From positions 1-64,000 of the forward strand of contig JAAVYD010000034.1 of assembly GCA_022790955.1 (NCBI GenBank): a stretch of 64,000 bases of DNA, written 5' to 3'. Source of the DNA: Bacillota bacterium. Its GTDB lineage: Bacteria; Bacillota; Clostridia; Peptostreptococcales; Anaerovoracaceae. Shown here piece by piece: positions 44,432-53,348 of this stretch (position 1 is its first letter; the number at the start of each line of letters is the position of its first letter). A program made the translations under genes and the position numbers. The notes beneath the pieces were generated by a model, which saw nothing but the letters and a program-made list of their open reading frames with translations, was not told where the DNA came from and searched no databases.

Positions 44432-44698
44432 TTATTTTCTTAAGCCAAGACGTGCGATCAAATTTCTGTATCTTTCTACGTCTTTATTTTTAAGATAACC
44501 CAAAAGGTTTCTTCTCTGACCTACCATCTTCAGAAGTCCTCTTCTTGAATGATGATCTTTTTTATGAACCTGTAAATGTTCGTTCAAATCATTAATTCTG
44601 TAAGTAAGTATTGCAACCTGCACTTCAGGAGAACCTGTATCTCCTTCGTGAGTAGCATATTCAGCTATGATTTCTGCTTTTTTCTTCTGATCTATCAT
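44432..44698 (-). CDS. rpsO: 30S ribosomal protein S15
   Basis: The 88-residue protein [31 protein letters not shown] continues with [25 protein letters not shown], the invariant S15 core. It binds the 16S rRNA three-way junction and starts assembly of the platform. The start at 44698 has AAAAGGAG 6 bases upstream; the frame is open another 41 codons, but that is the untranslated leader below the promoter. Confidence 0.98.
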   Translation of the reverse strand: MIDQKKKAEIIAEYATHEGDTGSPEVQVAILTYRINDLNEHLQVHKKDHHSRRGLLKMVGQRRNLLGYLKNKDVERYRNLIARLGLRK

Positions 44699-44704
44699 TT
44701 TTTT

Positions 44705-44792
44705 ACTCCTTTTAAATAAACTTATCCAAAAACCAAGTAATGCGTCGGAGTGATCGCAGAACACAGTTTTGGTAAATGGGTTATTTACCCAT
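44705..44792 (-). promoter_or_regulatory. rpsO leader with alternative hairpins
   Basis: The leader of about 107 bases contains two overlapping hairpins that cannot form together: GGTAAAT/ATTTACC (44771-44777 with 44783-44789) and ATGGGT/ACCCAT (44776-44781 with 44787-44792). ACTCC (transcript order, 44751-44747) can pair with the Shine-Dalgarno GGAGT (44709-44705). This fits a possible S15 autoregulatory leader, though no known S15 motif was recognised. Confidence 0.4.
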
Positions 44793-44812
44793 CTGATACA
44801 TAATACGTTAGC

Positions 44813-44841
44813 ATTATACACGCATAAAACTCGTATGTCAA
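44813..44841 (-). promoter_or_regulatory. Consensus SigA promoter of rpsO
   Basis: On the minus strand a perfect TTGACA (44841-44836), a 17-base spacer and a perfect TATAAT (44818-44813) lie just after the ribF stop. Transcription should start near 44806. Confidence 0.9.
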
Positions 44842-44851
44842 TAATAATATT

Positions 44852-45790
44852 TTACGCCTGCTGCCTCGCAGCCGAATGATACGCTTTCGCGTATTCCACG
44901 TCTATCTTTATTTGTTCCTTAAGTTCTTCTATACCTGAAAACTTTTTTTCGTCCCTTGTCTTTTTTAAAAATTCCACAGTTATCTTACGACCGTAGATAT
45001 TTTCGTTAAAACCTAATATATTTGTTTCGATATTTTTTCCGTACGTGCCCACAGTCGGTTTATTTCCTACATTCGTGATACTATTGTAATGCTTTCCATC
45101 TACGCTGCACCTTGTAACGTAAACCCCGTTTGGCGGAGATACCATCGCGTCGTCTATAACTATATTGCAGGTAGGAAAGCCTATCGTCCTGCCGATCTGG
45201 TTGCCGTATATGACCTCGCCCCTTATGGAATATTTCCTGCCCAGCAGCGCCTCGGCTTCCTCAAAGCTGCCCTTTTCTATCTTACGGCGTATAAGAGTGC
45301 TGCTGACTACCGTACCGCTTTCGAGCACAGGCGCCATTACCTGAACACTAAAGCCCTTTTTCTCGGCGGAAGCCTTCAGTGTTTCCGAATTTCCCATAGC
45401 TTTAAAACCATAAGTAAAATTAAAGCCGCAGATCGCCGTATCCGCATTAAAAGCCTTTACCAGCATATCGTCTATAAAATCTTCAGGCTGCTGACGCATA
45501 ATATTCTCGTCAAAATCTATATTGAAAAGATAATCCACACCTATTTTTTCGAGAATTTCTATTTTTTCATCTTCATATATAATATTTTTAACTATATTTT
45601 TCCCTGACAACACATTTCTGGGATGATTTGAAAAAGTAAAAACAGCGCTCTTTATATTTTTTTCTTTTGCGATTCTGACAGCTTCGTTTATAAGAACCTG
45701 ATGACCCTTATGTATACCGTCGAAATTTCCCAGCGCCACCGCTGTTTTTTCTATATTTTTTATTTCAGCTAAACTTCTGAATATCTTCAT
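44852..45790 (-). CDS. ribF: Bifunctional riboflavin kinase / FAD synthetase
   Basis: The 312-residue enzyme has an N-terminal nucleotidyltransferase domain (ALGNFDGIHKGHQVLI, residues about 18-33; SSTLIRRKI near 165) and a C-terminal flavokinase domain (GRTIGFPTCNIVI; PPNGVYVTRC; TNVGNKPTVG). It makes FMN and then FAD in the cytoplasm, relevant to the many flavoenzymes in the window. Its start overlaps the truB stop by four bases (ATGA). Confidence 0.96.
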   Translation of the reverse strand: MKIFRSLAEIKNIEKTAVALGNFDGIHKGHQVLINEAVRIAKEKNIKSAVFTFSNHPRNVLSGKNIVKNIIYEDEKIEILEKIGVDYLFNIDFDENIMRQQPEDFIDDMLVKAFNADTAICGFNFTYGFKAMGNSETLKASAEKKGFSVQVMAPVLESGTVVSSTLIRRKIEKGSFEEAEALLGRKYSIRGEVIYGNQIGRTIGFPTCNIVIDDAMVSPPNGVYVTRCSVDGKHYNSITNVGNKPTVGTYGKNIETNILGFNENIYGRKITVEFLKKTRDEKKFSGIEELKEQIKIDVEYAKAYHSAARQQA

Positions 45791-46773
45791 CTGAAAAATA
45801 CCTTGCCTACCGTAAAAATTTTTCCGTTTTTATCGAACAGAGCGGTTCCGAAAAATCTGTTTTCCGTATCATAAACCAGATACACATTTTCGTATTTTGA
45901 CCCCTTCTGTCTGCTGTTCCGCTTCACATCTTCGCAGTTGCGCAGCGCGATTTTCCCACCGTTTACGTACTTTCGGCTTTCGTTTTCATTTAATATTATG
46001 CTGCCGAAGCCTTCGAGCATACTGTCTGCAGGCATTATAAAATCCGACATATCCGCAGTAAGCGGAGTATCGTTTCGCTTCGCGAGCACATCGTCTATAT
46101 TAATGCCTTCTGCATCGCTTACGCGAGCGCAAAGCTGTTCTATCGTAACGGAATCTTCTGCAAAGAACTTTCCGCTTCTCGTCCTTACAAGACAGCTCAT
46201 AGCTGCTCCGCAGCTTAGCTTCTCGCCTATATCCGTACATACGGTTCGTATGTAAGTTCCTTTGGAACAGTCTACGTCAAATATCACCCTGCCGGGCTCA
46301 TGAAAAATATGTACAGGACGTATATCGTTAATATTAATAGTCCTCGGCTCCACTTCCACGGTTTCGCCTTTTCTCGCGTACTCATAAAGATGCCTGCCGT
46401 TTTTCCTGACGGCTGAATACATGGGCGGATACTGCTGCTGAATCCCTTTCATAGAAGAAAGAACGTTTCTCACCTGATTTTCCGTAACCAAAGCCGCAGC
46501 GTTTCTGTTTTCGTTAATAATACTTCCCCATATGTCGCCCGTATCCGTTTCGACGCCGAGAAGAAGCTCGCATCTGTATGATTTACTGTCCGCTTCAAGA
46601 TACTCAGCCGCCTTAGTGCCTGCGCCCACGCACATCACGAGTACTCCCGCAGCCATCGGATCGAGAGTTCCCGTGTGACCGATTTTCTTCATCCTGAGTA
46701 TTCGCCTGAGCGCCGATACCGCGTCGTGGGATGTCATTCCTGCGGGTTTCAGCAGATTAATAAAACCATCCAT
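45787..46773 (-). CDS. truB: tRNA pseudouridine(55) synthase
   Basis: The 328-residue enzyme has the TruB motifs GFINLLKPAGMTSHDAV (residues about 3-19), HTGTLDPMAAGVLVMCVG with the catalytic aspartate in GTLDP, and YRCELLLGVETDTGDIWG. A C-terminal PUA-like extension follows. It converts U55 in the T arm of tRNAs. It overlaps nrnA by one base and ribF by four, so the three genes are translationally coupled. Confidence 0.96.
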   Translation of the reverse strand: MDGFINLLKPAGMTSHDAVSALRRILRMKKIGHTGTLDPMAAGVLVMCVGAGTKAAEYLEADSKSYRCELLLGVETDTGDIWGSIINENRNAAALVTENQVRNVLSSMKGIQQQYPPMYSAVRKNGRHLYEYARKGETVEVEPRTININDIRPVHIFHEPGRVIFDVDCSKGTYIRTVCTDIGEKLSCGAAMSCLVRTRSGKFFAEDSVTIEQLCARVSDAEGINIDDVLAKRNDTPLTADMSDFIMPADSMLEGFGSIILNENESRKYVNGGKIALRNCEDVKRNSRQKGSKYENVYLVYDTENRFFGTALFDKNGKIFTVGKVFFR

Positions 46774-47771
46774 TAACGCGAAGCCTCTTCCATTACCTCT
46801 GTAATTGTTTTTCTTACTATATCGAGGGCTTCATCCATGGTCTTTAATATTGTGCAGCCCGCCGCATGCTTGTGACCGCCGCCGCCGAGCCGTTCGCATA
46901 CTTTGGAAACGTCTATATACTCTTTGCTTCTAAATCCCACCTTAATTTCTGTTTCGTGCATCTCTCGGAGCAAGATCCCCACTTCTACGCCCTTTATATC
47001 CCTGAGAGCTGTGTTTATGCCGTCGCTTTCGTTAGTCTTGGCGCCTGCTTCGTCATACATAGCGAGGGTAACGTGGGACATCGCTACTTGATTACCGCAC
47101 AGCATTTCCATGCGATTCATTATCATAGAATGAAGTTTTAACTTCTGCGGACGCTCATTCTGATAAAGTGTTATATTAACATTTTTAGTATCTATGCCTA
47201 AGTCGTAAAGCTCCGCTGTGATTATATGAGTTTTTTTCGTCGTATTTGTATACTTGAAATTTCCCGTATCGGTAACTATACCTGTATAGATCGCTTCGCC
47301 GGCTTCTTTATTAAGTTCGATTCCCATAAAACGATAAAGCTCATACATAAGCTCCGCCGTTGCCGCCGCCATAGGATCTATGAGATTTACCATAGCGAAC
47401 TGCGAATTGGTAAGGTGATGATCTATGCAGGCTGTGCGATCGCCTATCTCAAAAAACATCTTTTCCCTCTTTGGAAATCTGTCTAAACTACTGCAATCTA
47501 AAGCTATACAGAGATCTCTTTTCGGCATTTCCGTATCTCTGTCTACGATGGTCACATAATCCTTATCCATAAATTTCAGATTATCCGGAACTTCGTCTTC
47601 CATTAATATATCCGCCTGCTTTCCGAGTCCGCGCATAAGGCAGCACAGGGACGCGCAGGATCCGAGCGCGTCGCCGTCAGCTACCATGTGAGGAAAAATA
47701 TACATAGAATCTGCTTTTATAAGTTCGTCTGCAATCTGCTGCATGATTGGTTCTCTTGGATCTGCTGACAT
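46773..47771 (-). CDS. nrnA: DHH/DHHA1 phosphoesterase NrnA (nanoRNase / pAp phosphatase)
   Basis: The 332-residue protein has DHH-family motifs HMVADGDALGSC (DxDxxGS type), ALDCSSLDRF, TACIDHHLTNSQF (the DHH motif) and TDTGNFKYTNT. The C-terminal DHHA1 domain has RLGGGGHKHAAGCTI. It degrades 2-5 nt RNAs and dephosphorylates pAp. It sits in the usual position between rbfA and truB, two bases after rbfA. Confidence 0.94.
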   Translation of the reverse strand: MSADPREPIMQQIADELIKADSMYIFPHMVADGDALGSCASLCCLMRGLGKQADILMEDEVPDNLKFMDKDYVTIVDRDTEMPKRDLCIALDCSSLDRFPKREKMFFEIGDRTACIDHHLTNSQFAMVNLIDPMAAATAELMYELYRFMGIELNKEAGEAIYTGIVTDTGNFKYTNTTKKTHIITAELYDLGIDTKNVNITLYQNERPQKLKLHSMIMNRMEMLCGNQVAMSHVTLAMYDEAGAKTNESDGINTALRDIKGVEVGILLREMHETEIKVGFRSKEYIDVSKVCERLGGGGHKHAAGCTILKTMDEALDIVRKTITEVMEEASR

Positions 47772-47773
47772 TA

Positions 47774-48184
47774 CTATTTCACCTCTGTATCTTCTTCTGC
47801 CACGTCATCTTTTGGAATTTCGAGGCTGTCAATAATCTTTGACATGCGGCGTCCGTATTCAAGAGAATTGTCTATTTTAAACGAAAGCTCCGGCACATGC
47901 CTCAACTTAACATTCCTGCCGATCTCTTTTCTCATAAATCCAGACGCGCTTTTCAGCGCATTCAGGATTTTCTGCTTCTCTTCCTCGCCCGCATCGTCGC
48001 TTATACTTTCGCCCAGTACGCTTATATAAACTGTCGCGTAGCTGCCGTCATATGATACTTCCACATCTGAAATGCTGACCAAACTGTTCTGCAGCCTCGG
48101 ATCTTTTAATTCTCTAAGCAGCATATTGCTTATTATTTTCTTAATCTCCTCACCTAATCTGCCTGATCTGTAATTCTTGGCCAT
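47774..48184 (-). CDS. rbfA: Ribosome-binding factor A
   Basis: The 136-residue KH-fold protein has the family motifs RLGEEIKKIISNMLLRELKDPRL and a C-terminal half with IGRNVKLRHVPELSFKIDNSLEYG. It binds the 30S subunit during 16S rRNA maturation and in cold adaptation. It lies between infB and nrnA, 16 bases after infB, as in most Firmicutes. Confidence 0.96.
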   Translation of the reverse strand: MAKNYRSGRLGEEIKKIISNMLLRELKDPRLQNSLVSISDVEVSYDGSYATVYISVLGESISDDAGEEEKQKILNALKSASGFMRKEIGRNVKLRHVPELSFKIDNSLEYGRRMSKIIDSLEIPKDDVAEEDTEVK

Positions 48185-48200
48185 ATTTATTATTTCCTCT

Positions 48201-50672
48201 TTATTTTCTTTCTACTTCCACCATCTTAAAGGCTTCTATTATATCGCCTTCCTTGATGTCGTTGTAATTTTCGATTCCTATACCGCATTCAAAGCCGTGG
48301 CTGACCTCTTTAACATCGTCCTTGAACCTTCTTAAAGATGAAATCTTGCCTTCGTGAATCACGATACCGTCCCTTACGAGCCTTACCTGAGCGTTTCTTT
48401 CAACCTTGCCGTCGAGTACGTAAGCTCCGGCAACGATACCCACGTTAGGAACTTTGAATGTATTTCTTACTTCTATTGTACCGAGAACTTGTTCTTTATA
48501 TTCAGGCGCGAGCATGCCTTTTAACGCCGCTTCTACTTCTTCGATAGCTTCGTAGATAACTCTGTAAGTTCTGATCTCCACGCCATCTCTCTGCGCCATG
48601 CTGGTAACGGCGGCGCTCGGTCTTACGTTAAAGCCGATGATAATAGCTCCTGTGGTACTCGCGAGCATCACGTCGGACTCATTAACAGCGCCCACTCCCG
48701 TGTGGATTATTTTAACGGCTACTTCCTCGTTCTTCAGCTTCTCAAGAGATGTAACGAGAGCGCCCACGGAACCCTGTACATCCGCCTTTATTATAAGATT
48801 CAGCTCTCTCAGCTCGCCCTGCTCGATATGACTGAAAAGATCGTCAAGAGTAACGCCCGATGTTTTCTGCATTACCTGCTCCCTCTGGCGAATTTTTCTC
48901 TTTTCCGCTATATCCCTGGCAATCTTATCCGACCTTACCGCGTTAAACTCGTCGCCTGCTTCCGGAACGTCCGTCAAACCTAAAATCTCAACAGCTGTAG
49001 CCGGACCTGCTTTTTTCATGACGTCGCCCTTAAAATTAGTCATCGCTTTAATACGTCCGCTGCAGTTTCCTGCAACTATAGACATACCTGCATGAAGCGT
49101 ACCGTTTAATACTAACAGAGTTGCTACCGGGCCTCTCTGTTTATCTAAGCGGGCTTCAATGACCGTACCGAGCGCAAGCCTTGAAGGATTCGCTTTAAGT
49201 TCCAGAATTTCCGCCTGGAGCAGAATCATTTCCATCAGGCTGTCTAATCCCTCGCCTGTTTTAGCTGAAACAGGAACGCTGATAACATCGCCGCCCCAGT
49301 CCTCTACTAATATATTATGCTCGGAAAGATCCTGCTTTACTTTATCTACATTAGCGCCCGGCTTATCTATCTTATTAATAGCTACTATAATAGGAACATT
49401 CGCAGCCTTAGCGTGGCTGATTGCCTCTATAGTCTGCGGCTTAACACTGTCGTCCGCCGCTACTACGAGCACTGCGATATCCGTAACGTAAGCGCCCCTT
49501 GCACGCATTGCCGTAAAGGCCTCGTGACCCGGAGTATCTAAGAACACTATGCGCTGACCGTTATGAGTAACTTCGGAAGCGCCTATATGCTGGGTAATAC
49601 CGCCCGATTCGCTCTCGGTAACACTCGTCTTTCTGATCCTGTCGAGCAGGGAAGTTTTACCGTGGTCTACATGACCCATAACGGTTATAATAGGCGGTCT
49701 TTGTTTAAGATCTTCTTCTCTGTCGTCAAAATGCTCTATGCCTTCTTCGACTTCTTCCTGTTCTATCTTTCCGACTATAATCGTCTTTTTAAATTCTTCG
49801 CCTAAAATCAGGACTGTATCTTCATCTAAGTTCTGATTCATGTTTGCCATAATGCCCATTTTCATTAGAGTCATTATTATCTGAGATGCGGATACGTCTA
49901 TCTGCTCGGACAAACCTTTTACGGTAATAGGAACAGTAATTACAATAGCGCCTGCTGGAATTGCCATAGCTTCTTCCTCGGCTTTTCTTGCCGCTTCCTT
50001 GCGCTGTTCTTTTCTCGTATCTTTCTTATGGGAATGCTGAGGCTTAGACAGATTGCCTATATTGCCTCTCTTATTATTTTTCTTATCACCGGCGTTTTTA
50101 TTATCTCCGCGGCTGTCGTTCTTATGACTGCTGTTTTTAGAATTGTCGTTAGGTCTGTTCTTATCCTGACGATTATCCTTTTTAACCTTATCCCTGCCGC
50201 CTGTTCCTGGCTTGCCGCCCTGCTGCCTGCTGCCTGAAGACTGCCCTCCGGCGCTTCTTTCATTAGGTCTGCCGCTTTTTACTCTGTCGCCTACAGGAGC
50301 CTTTTTCTTCTTATCCTGAGGCTTTTTATCGCTTCTGCTCTGCTGATCGGACGACGCCTCCTGAATCTCAGGCTTTCTCTTAACATGTTGTTTCGCCTGA
50401 CCTCCCGCGCCTTTTTCTGATTTCGCCGATTTAATAGTTTCGCCGTCTTTTGCCGCCTTAACGTTTACCGTTTTATCAGAACCAGCCTGTCCGTCGCTCT
50501 GCGTACTTTTCGGCTGCTGAGATTTCAGATTATTTCTTACTCTTTCACAATCCTCGTCAGACAATACGTTCATATGTGACGAAGCATTTATTCCCATATT
50601 TTTTAATTTGTCTATAACCGCTTTATTGCTCATTCCAAGCTCTTTGGCCAGTTCATATACTCTTTTTGACAT
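48201..50672 (-). CDS. infB: Translation initiation factor IF-2
   Basis: The 823-residue protein starts with an IF2_N domain ([24 protein letters not shown]), then about 200 residues of charged, Lys/Asn/Gly-rich disordered linker. A second IF2_N domain follows, then the GTPase ([26 protein letters not shown]), domain II, and the C2 domain that binds fMet-tRNA. It delivers initiator tRNA to the 30S subunit. AGGAGG is 7 bases before the ATG. The gene is in the nusA operon. Confidence 0.98.
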   Translation of the reverse strand: MSKRVYELAKELGMSNKAVIDKLKNMGINASSHMNVLSDEDCERVRNNLKSQQPKSTQSDGQAGSDKTVNVKAAKDGETIKSAKSEKGAGGQAKQHVKRKPEIQEASSDQQSRSDKKPQDKKKKAPVGDRVKSGRPNERSAGGQSSGSRQQGGKPGTGGRDKVKKDNRQDKNRPNDNSKNSSHKNDSRGDNKNAGDKKNNKRGNIGNLSKPQHSHKKDTRKEQRKEAARKAEEEAMAIPAGAIVITVPITVKGLSEQIDVSASQIIMTLMKMGIMANMNQNLDEDTVLILGEEFKKTIIVGKIEQEEVEEGIEHFDDREEDLKQRPPIITVMGHVDHGKTSLLDRIRKTSVTESESGGITQHIGASEVTHNGQRIVFLDTPGHEAFTAMRARGAYVTDIAVLVVAADDSVKPQTIEAISHAKAANVPIIVAINKIDKPGANVDKVKQDLSEHNILVEDWGGDVISVPVSAKTGEGLDSLMEMILLQAEILELKANPSRLALGTVIEARLDKQRGPVATLLVLNGTLHAGMSIVAGNCSGRIKAMTNFKGDVMKKAGPATAVEILGLTDVPEAGDEFNAVRSDKIARDIAEKRKIRQREQVMQKTSGVTLDDLFSHIEQGELRELNLIIKADVQGSVGALVTSLEKLKNEEVAVKIIHTGVGAVNESDVMLASTTGAIIIGFNVRPSAAVTSMAQRDGVEIRTYRVIYEAIEEVEAALKGMLAPEYKEQVLGTIEVRNTFKVPNVGIVAGAYVLDGKVERNAQVRLVRDGIVIHEGKISSLRRFKDDVKEVSHGFECGIGIENYNDIKEGDIIEAFKMVEVERK

Positions 50673-50693
50673 AACCGCACCTCCTAAGGTCCA

Positions 50694-51017
50694 CTAATCA
50701 AGTGTTATTTTCTCATTGTCTATCTCCTTAATTATCACTTCTGCAAAATTTTTATCTGTAATGCCGTATATGCCCCGCTCCTTTAAACCGGTCATTTGGG
50801 ATAATCCCGCAATGTCGCCGAATTCCCTGAACGGCACATTATATTTTTCACAGAGAAATGAAAACTTTTGCTTTGTATTTTCAGATGTATCTGCTGCAAC
50901 TATTAATAATTTAATATCTTTTTTGCTTATCGTGTGGATACATGTCTGATAACCCGAAACAATTTTGCCTGCTCTCCTGGCAAGCCCCAGATAACTCTCG
51001 ATTTTACTCTTTTTCAT
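50694..51017 (-). CDS. rplGA: L7Ae/L30e-family RNA-binding protein (YlxQ type)
   Basis: The 107-residue protein has the L7Ae/Gadd45 fold signature (SYLGLARRAGKIVSGYQTCIHTI; KLLIVAADTSENTKQKF). It likely binds kink-turn RNA and associates with the ribosome. It overlaps rnpM by 14 bases and lies 21 bases before infB, the conserved nusA-rnpM-rplGA-infB order. Confidence 0.92.
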   Translation of the reverse strand: MKKSKIESYLGLARRAGKIVSGYQTCIHTISKKDIKLLIVAADTSENTKQKFSFLCEKYNVPFREFGDIAGLSQMTGLKERGIYGITDKNFAEVIIKEIDNEKITLD

Positions 51018-51279
51018 ATTTTTTCAATTCTTCAAAAATGGCATCCAATTTCTCCGGTGTAATCGTAATCCCAAGACTCCGCGAAATCGCGTTTTTTTTC
51101 CTTGCGTTGTTAAAGCAACTCGTGTCCGGACAGAGATATACGCCTCTGCCCTGAGCTTTTCCTGTTACGTCAAGATTTAAACCGCCTTCTTTATCGTTTA
51201 CTATCCGTATAAGTTCTTTCTTAGGTTTGGATTCCATACAGCCCACGCACCTGCGCATAGGTATTTTCTTTGATTTCAT
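51004..51279 (-). CDS. rnpM: YlxR/RnpM family RNA-binding protein (DUF448)
   Basis: The 91-residue protein has the family signature RRCVGCMESKPKKELIRIV followed by GRGVYLCPDTSCFNNARKKNAISRSL. Family members bind RNase P RNA and modulate its activity; an older view links them to nucleoid or transcription functions. It overlaps the nusA stop by one base (TAATG). Confidence 0.93.
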   Translation of the reverse strand: MKSKKIPMRRCVGCMESKPKKELIRIVNDKEGGLNLDVTGKAQGRGVYLCPDTSCFNNARKKNAISRSLGITITPEKLDAIFEELKKYEKE

Positions 51280-52700
51280 TACAGCTCACCGATTCCGTCA
51301 GTTTCTTCTTCCTGAGCTTCTTCAATTTCGACTATTCCGTCGTCTTCCTCCGCCTGCGATTCCTCAACTTCGATTATCTCGTCATTTTCCTCCGCCTGCG
51401 ATTCCTCGACTTCGACTATTCCGTCGTCTTCCTCCGCCTGCGATTCCTCGACTTCGATTATCTCGTCATTTTCTTCCGCCTGCGATTCCTCGACTTCGAC
51501 TATTCCGTCGTCTTCCTCCGCCTGCGATTCTTCGACTTCGACTATCTCGTCATTTTCCTCCGCCTGCGATTCCTCAACTTCGACTATTCCGCCGTCTTCC
51601 TCCGCCTGCGATTCCAGATCCCACGGTATGCCCTGCTCCTCAAACTGCGTATGACTCTTAATATCTATCTTCCAGCCGCAGAGTTTGGCTGCAAGCCTTA
51701 CGTTCTGACCCTCTTTTCCTATGGCAAGGGAAAGCTGATAATCCGGAACTATGGCGAGCGCAGACTGTTCAGCGGAGTTTATAAACACCTGTTCCACCTT
51801 AGCGGGACTAAGCGCGCTTTTTATAAGCTCATCCGGCTGATCGCTCCAGTTGATAATATCTATCTTTTCTCCGAAAAGCTCGTCTACTACCGCCTGCACT
51901 CTTGAACCTCTCGGCCCTACGCAGGAACCTACCGCATCAACATCGGGATCGTTTGTGGATACGGCTATCTTAGTCCTTGAACCCGCTTCCCTGGAAATAC
52001 TCTTGATTTCAACGATTCCTTCTCTTATCTCAGGCACCTCAAGCTCAAACAGACGCTTGACAAGACCAGGATGAGACCTCGACAAATACACCTGAGGTCC
52101 TTTTGTAGTCTTTTTAACATCCATAATATAAACTTTAAGTCTTGAATTTATATCATAATGCTCTCCGCGCGCCTGTTCCGTCACGGCAAGGATTCCTTCC
52201 GTCTTTCCCATATTAATGAACACGGTTTCATTGCTTATTCGCTGAACTTCTCCGGTAATGATTTCGCCCTGACGATTTGAATAATCGTCGTATATCATGC
52301 CTCTTTCGGCTTCGCGTATTCGCTGCACCACTACCTGCTTTGCAGTCTGAGCCGCTATTCTTCCGAAATCCCGCGGAGTGACTCTGTTTTCTATCACATC
52401 TCCGAGCTGATACTTGGGATCTATCTCGTGAGCTTCATCTAAAGTAAGCTCTCCGTATTCATCCATAACGTCCTCGTCGGACACCACTATTTTTCTCATG
52501 TATACGTCTATATCTCCTGTTACTCTGTCGATATTAACGCGTACATTCTGAGAATTGCTGTAATTTTTTTTATACGCTGACACAAGAGCCTGCTCTATGG
52601 CATCTATCAGAGTATCTTTAGATATATCCTTTTCTTTTTCAAGCGCTTCGACTGCAAGGATAAATTCCTGATTCATCTGACTGTACTCCTCCCTATACAA
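51279..52700 (-). CDS. nusA: Transcription termination/antitermination factor NusA with acidic repeat tail
   Basis: The 473-residue protein holds the standard NusA core: an N-terminal RNA-polymerase-binding domain (EFILAVEALEKEKDISKDTLIDAIEQAL), S1 (GEIITGEVQRISNETVFINMG), KH1 (CVGPRGSRVQAVVDEL) and KH2 (IGKEGQNVRLAAKLCGW), ending near residue 362. Instead of stopping there, as most Gram-positive NusA do, it carries eight units of 14 residues (ESQAEEDDGIVEVE alternating with ESQAEENDEIIEVE) in residues 363-473. The tail is strongly acidic and should be disordered. It overlaps rimP by eight bases. Confidence 0.97.
   Translation of the reverse strand: MYREEYSQMNQEFILAVEALEKEKDISKDTLIDAIEQALVSAYKKNYSNSQNVRVNIDRVTGDIDVYMRKIVVSDEDVMDEYGELTLDEAHEIDPKYQLGDVIENRVTPRDFGRIAAQTAKQVVVQRIREAERGMIYDDYSNRQGEIITGEVQRISNETVFINMGKTEGILAVTEQARGEHYDINSRLKVYIMDVKKTTKGPQVYLSRSHPGLVKRLFELEVPEIREGIVEIKSISREAGSRTKIAVSTNDPDVDAVGSCVGPRGSRVQAVVDELFGEKIDIINWSDQPDELIKSALSPAKVEQVFINSAEQSALAIVPDYQLSLAIGKEGQNVRLAAKLCGWKIDIKSHTQFEEQGIPWDLESQAEEDGGIVEVEESQAEENDEIVEVEESQAEEDDGIVEVEESQAEENDEIIEVEESQAEEDDGIVEVEESQAEENDEIIEVEESQAEEDDGIVEIEEAQEEETDGIGEL
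51282..51614 (-). repeat. 42-bp tandem repeat inside nusA (8 units)
   Basis: Eight head-to-tail copies of a 42-base unit, the last one degenerate, encode the acidic 14-residue repeats at the NusA C-terminus. Two unit types (DDG and NDE) alternate, giving an 84-base higher-order period. DNA identity between units is high, so the array probably expands and contracts by slippage or recombination without breaking the frame. Confidence 0.93.
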
Positions 52701-53178
52701 TAACCGCCAGTTTGATTTTTGATATCTGTTCCTGCGGAATCTCAGTAATCCCTCCGGATTCGTTTTTCACCGAAACTATACCGTCGGCAAGACCGACAAG
52801 CTCAGCGCACATCTGCTTAATGCCGCCGATCGGTTTATACAGATTAATATCTACAAACCTGCCTGCGTACTTTACGTAATCCTCATCTTTAAGCAAAGGT
52901 CTGTCTAATCCCGGCGAAGAAACTTCCAATATATAATTGCTTTCTATAGGATCCTCCTCATCGAGTCTGTCGCTAAGATAACGACTTACTAACTCGCAGT
53001 CTTCAATACCAACGTAATTTTCGCTTCCATCGGCATTGTCCTGTTTATCTATATAGACTCTCAGATATCTCTCTTTGCCTTCTTTAACGTATTCTATATT
53101 AAATAATGAAAGCCCATGCTCCGCAAGAAAATCTGACAGAAGCTCAGCTGCTGTATCTTTTATCTTTTTCTTTGCCAT
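52693..53178 (-). CDS. rimP: Ribosome maturation factor RimP
   Basis: The 161-residue protein has GLSLFNIEYVKEGKERYLRVYIDK, GIEDCELVSRYLSDRLDEEDPI and YILEVSSPGLDRPL, the RimP signature. It assists 30S assembly. The ATG at 53178 has AAGGAGG 5 bases upstream; a longer in-frame start at 53235 would run through a leader hairpin and is rejected. It is the first gene of the rimP-nusA-rnpM-rplGA-infB-rbfA-nrnA-truB-ribF series. Confidence 0.95.
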   Translation of the reverse strand: MAKKKIKDTAAELLSDFLAEHGLSLFNIEYVKEGKERYLRVYIDKQDNADGSENYVGIEDCELVSRYLSDRLDEEDPIESNYILEVSSPGLDRPLLKDEDYVKYAGRFVDINLYKPIGGIKQMCAELVGLADGIVSVKNESGGITEIPQEQISKIKLAVIV

Positions 53179-53212
53179 GACTCCTCCTTTCGATGGTTTT
53201 CCCATACAATGC

Positions 53213-53242
53213 ACAGAGAGTGGGTTTTGACCCACTCTCTGT
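53213..53242 (-). promoter_or_regulatory. rimP leader hairpin
   Basis: A perfect 13-base-pair inverted repeat, ACAGAGAGTGGGT with its complement and a four-base loop, lies in the leader about 35 bases before the rimP start. No U-run follows on the minus strand. It may stabilise the 5' end of the long operon or be a protein-binding site; no known motif was recognised. Confidence 0.6.
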
Positions 53243-53279
53243 AAACAACTAAGTCATGCTTTTGACTTTTACCATTCAA

Positions 53280-53308
53280 ATTATAACACACAAAACTCCG
53301 TGCTGCAA
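53280..53308 (-). promoter_or_regulatory. Probable promoter of the rimP-nusA-infB operon
   Basis: On the minus strand TTGCAG (53308-53303), 17 bases and a perfect TATAAT (53285-53280) place a start near 53273, about 30 bases upstream of the leader hairpin. Confidence 0.7.
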
Positions 53309-53348
53309 GGATAACTCGCCTGAGTTCTGTATTTTTCTGCGCCTTTTC

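Noticed and set aside
51282-51614. The direct repeats in nusA considered as a CRISPR-like array.
   Set aside because: Units are contiguous without spacers and remain in frame as coding repeats.
51227-51905. Two long plus-strand ORFs opposite nusA, with repeated RLRFLDFDYL-type sequence.
   Set aside because: They are antisense reading of the nusA acidic repeat array; the periodic sequence keeps several frames open. No start signals.
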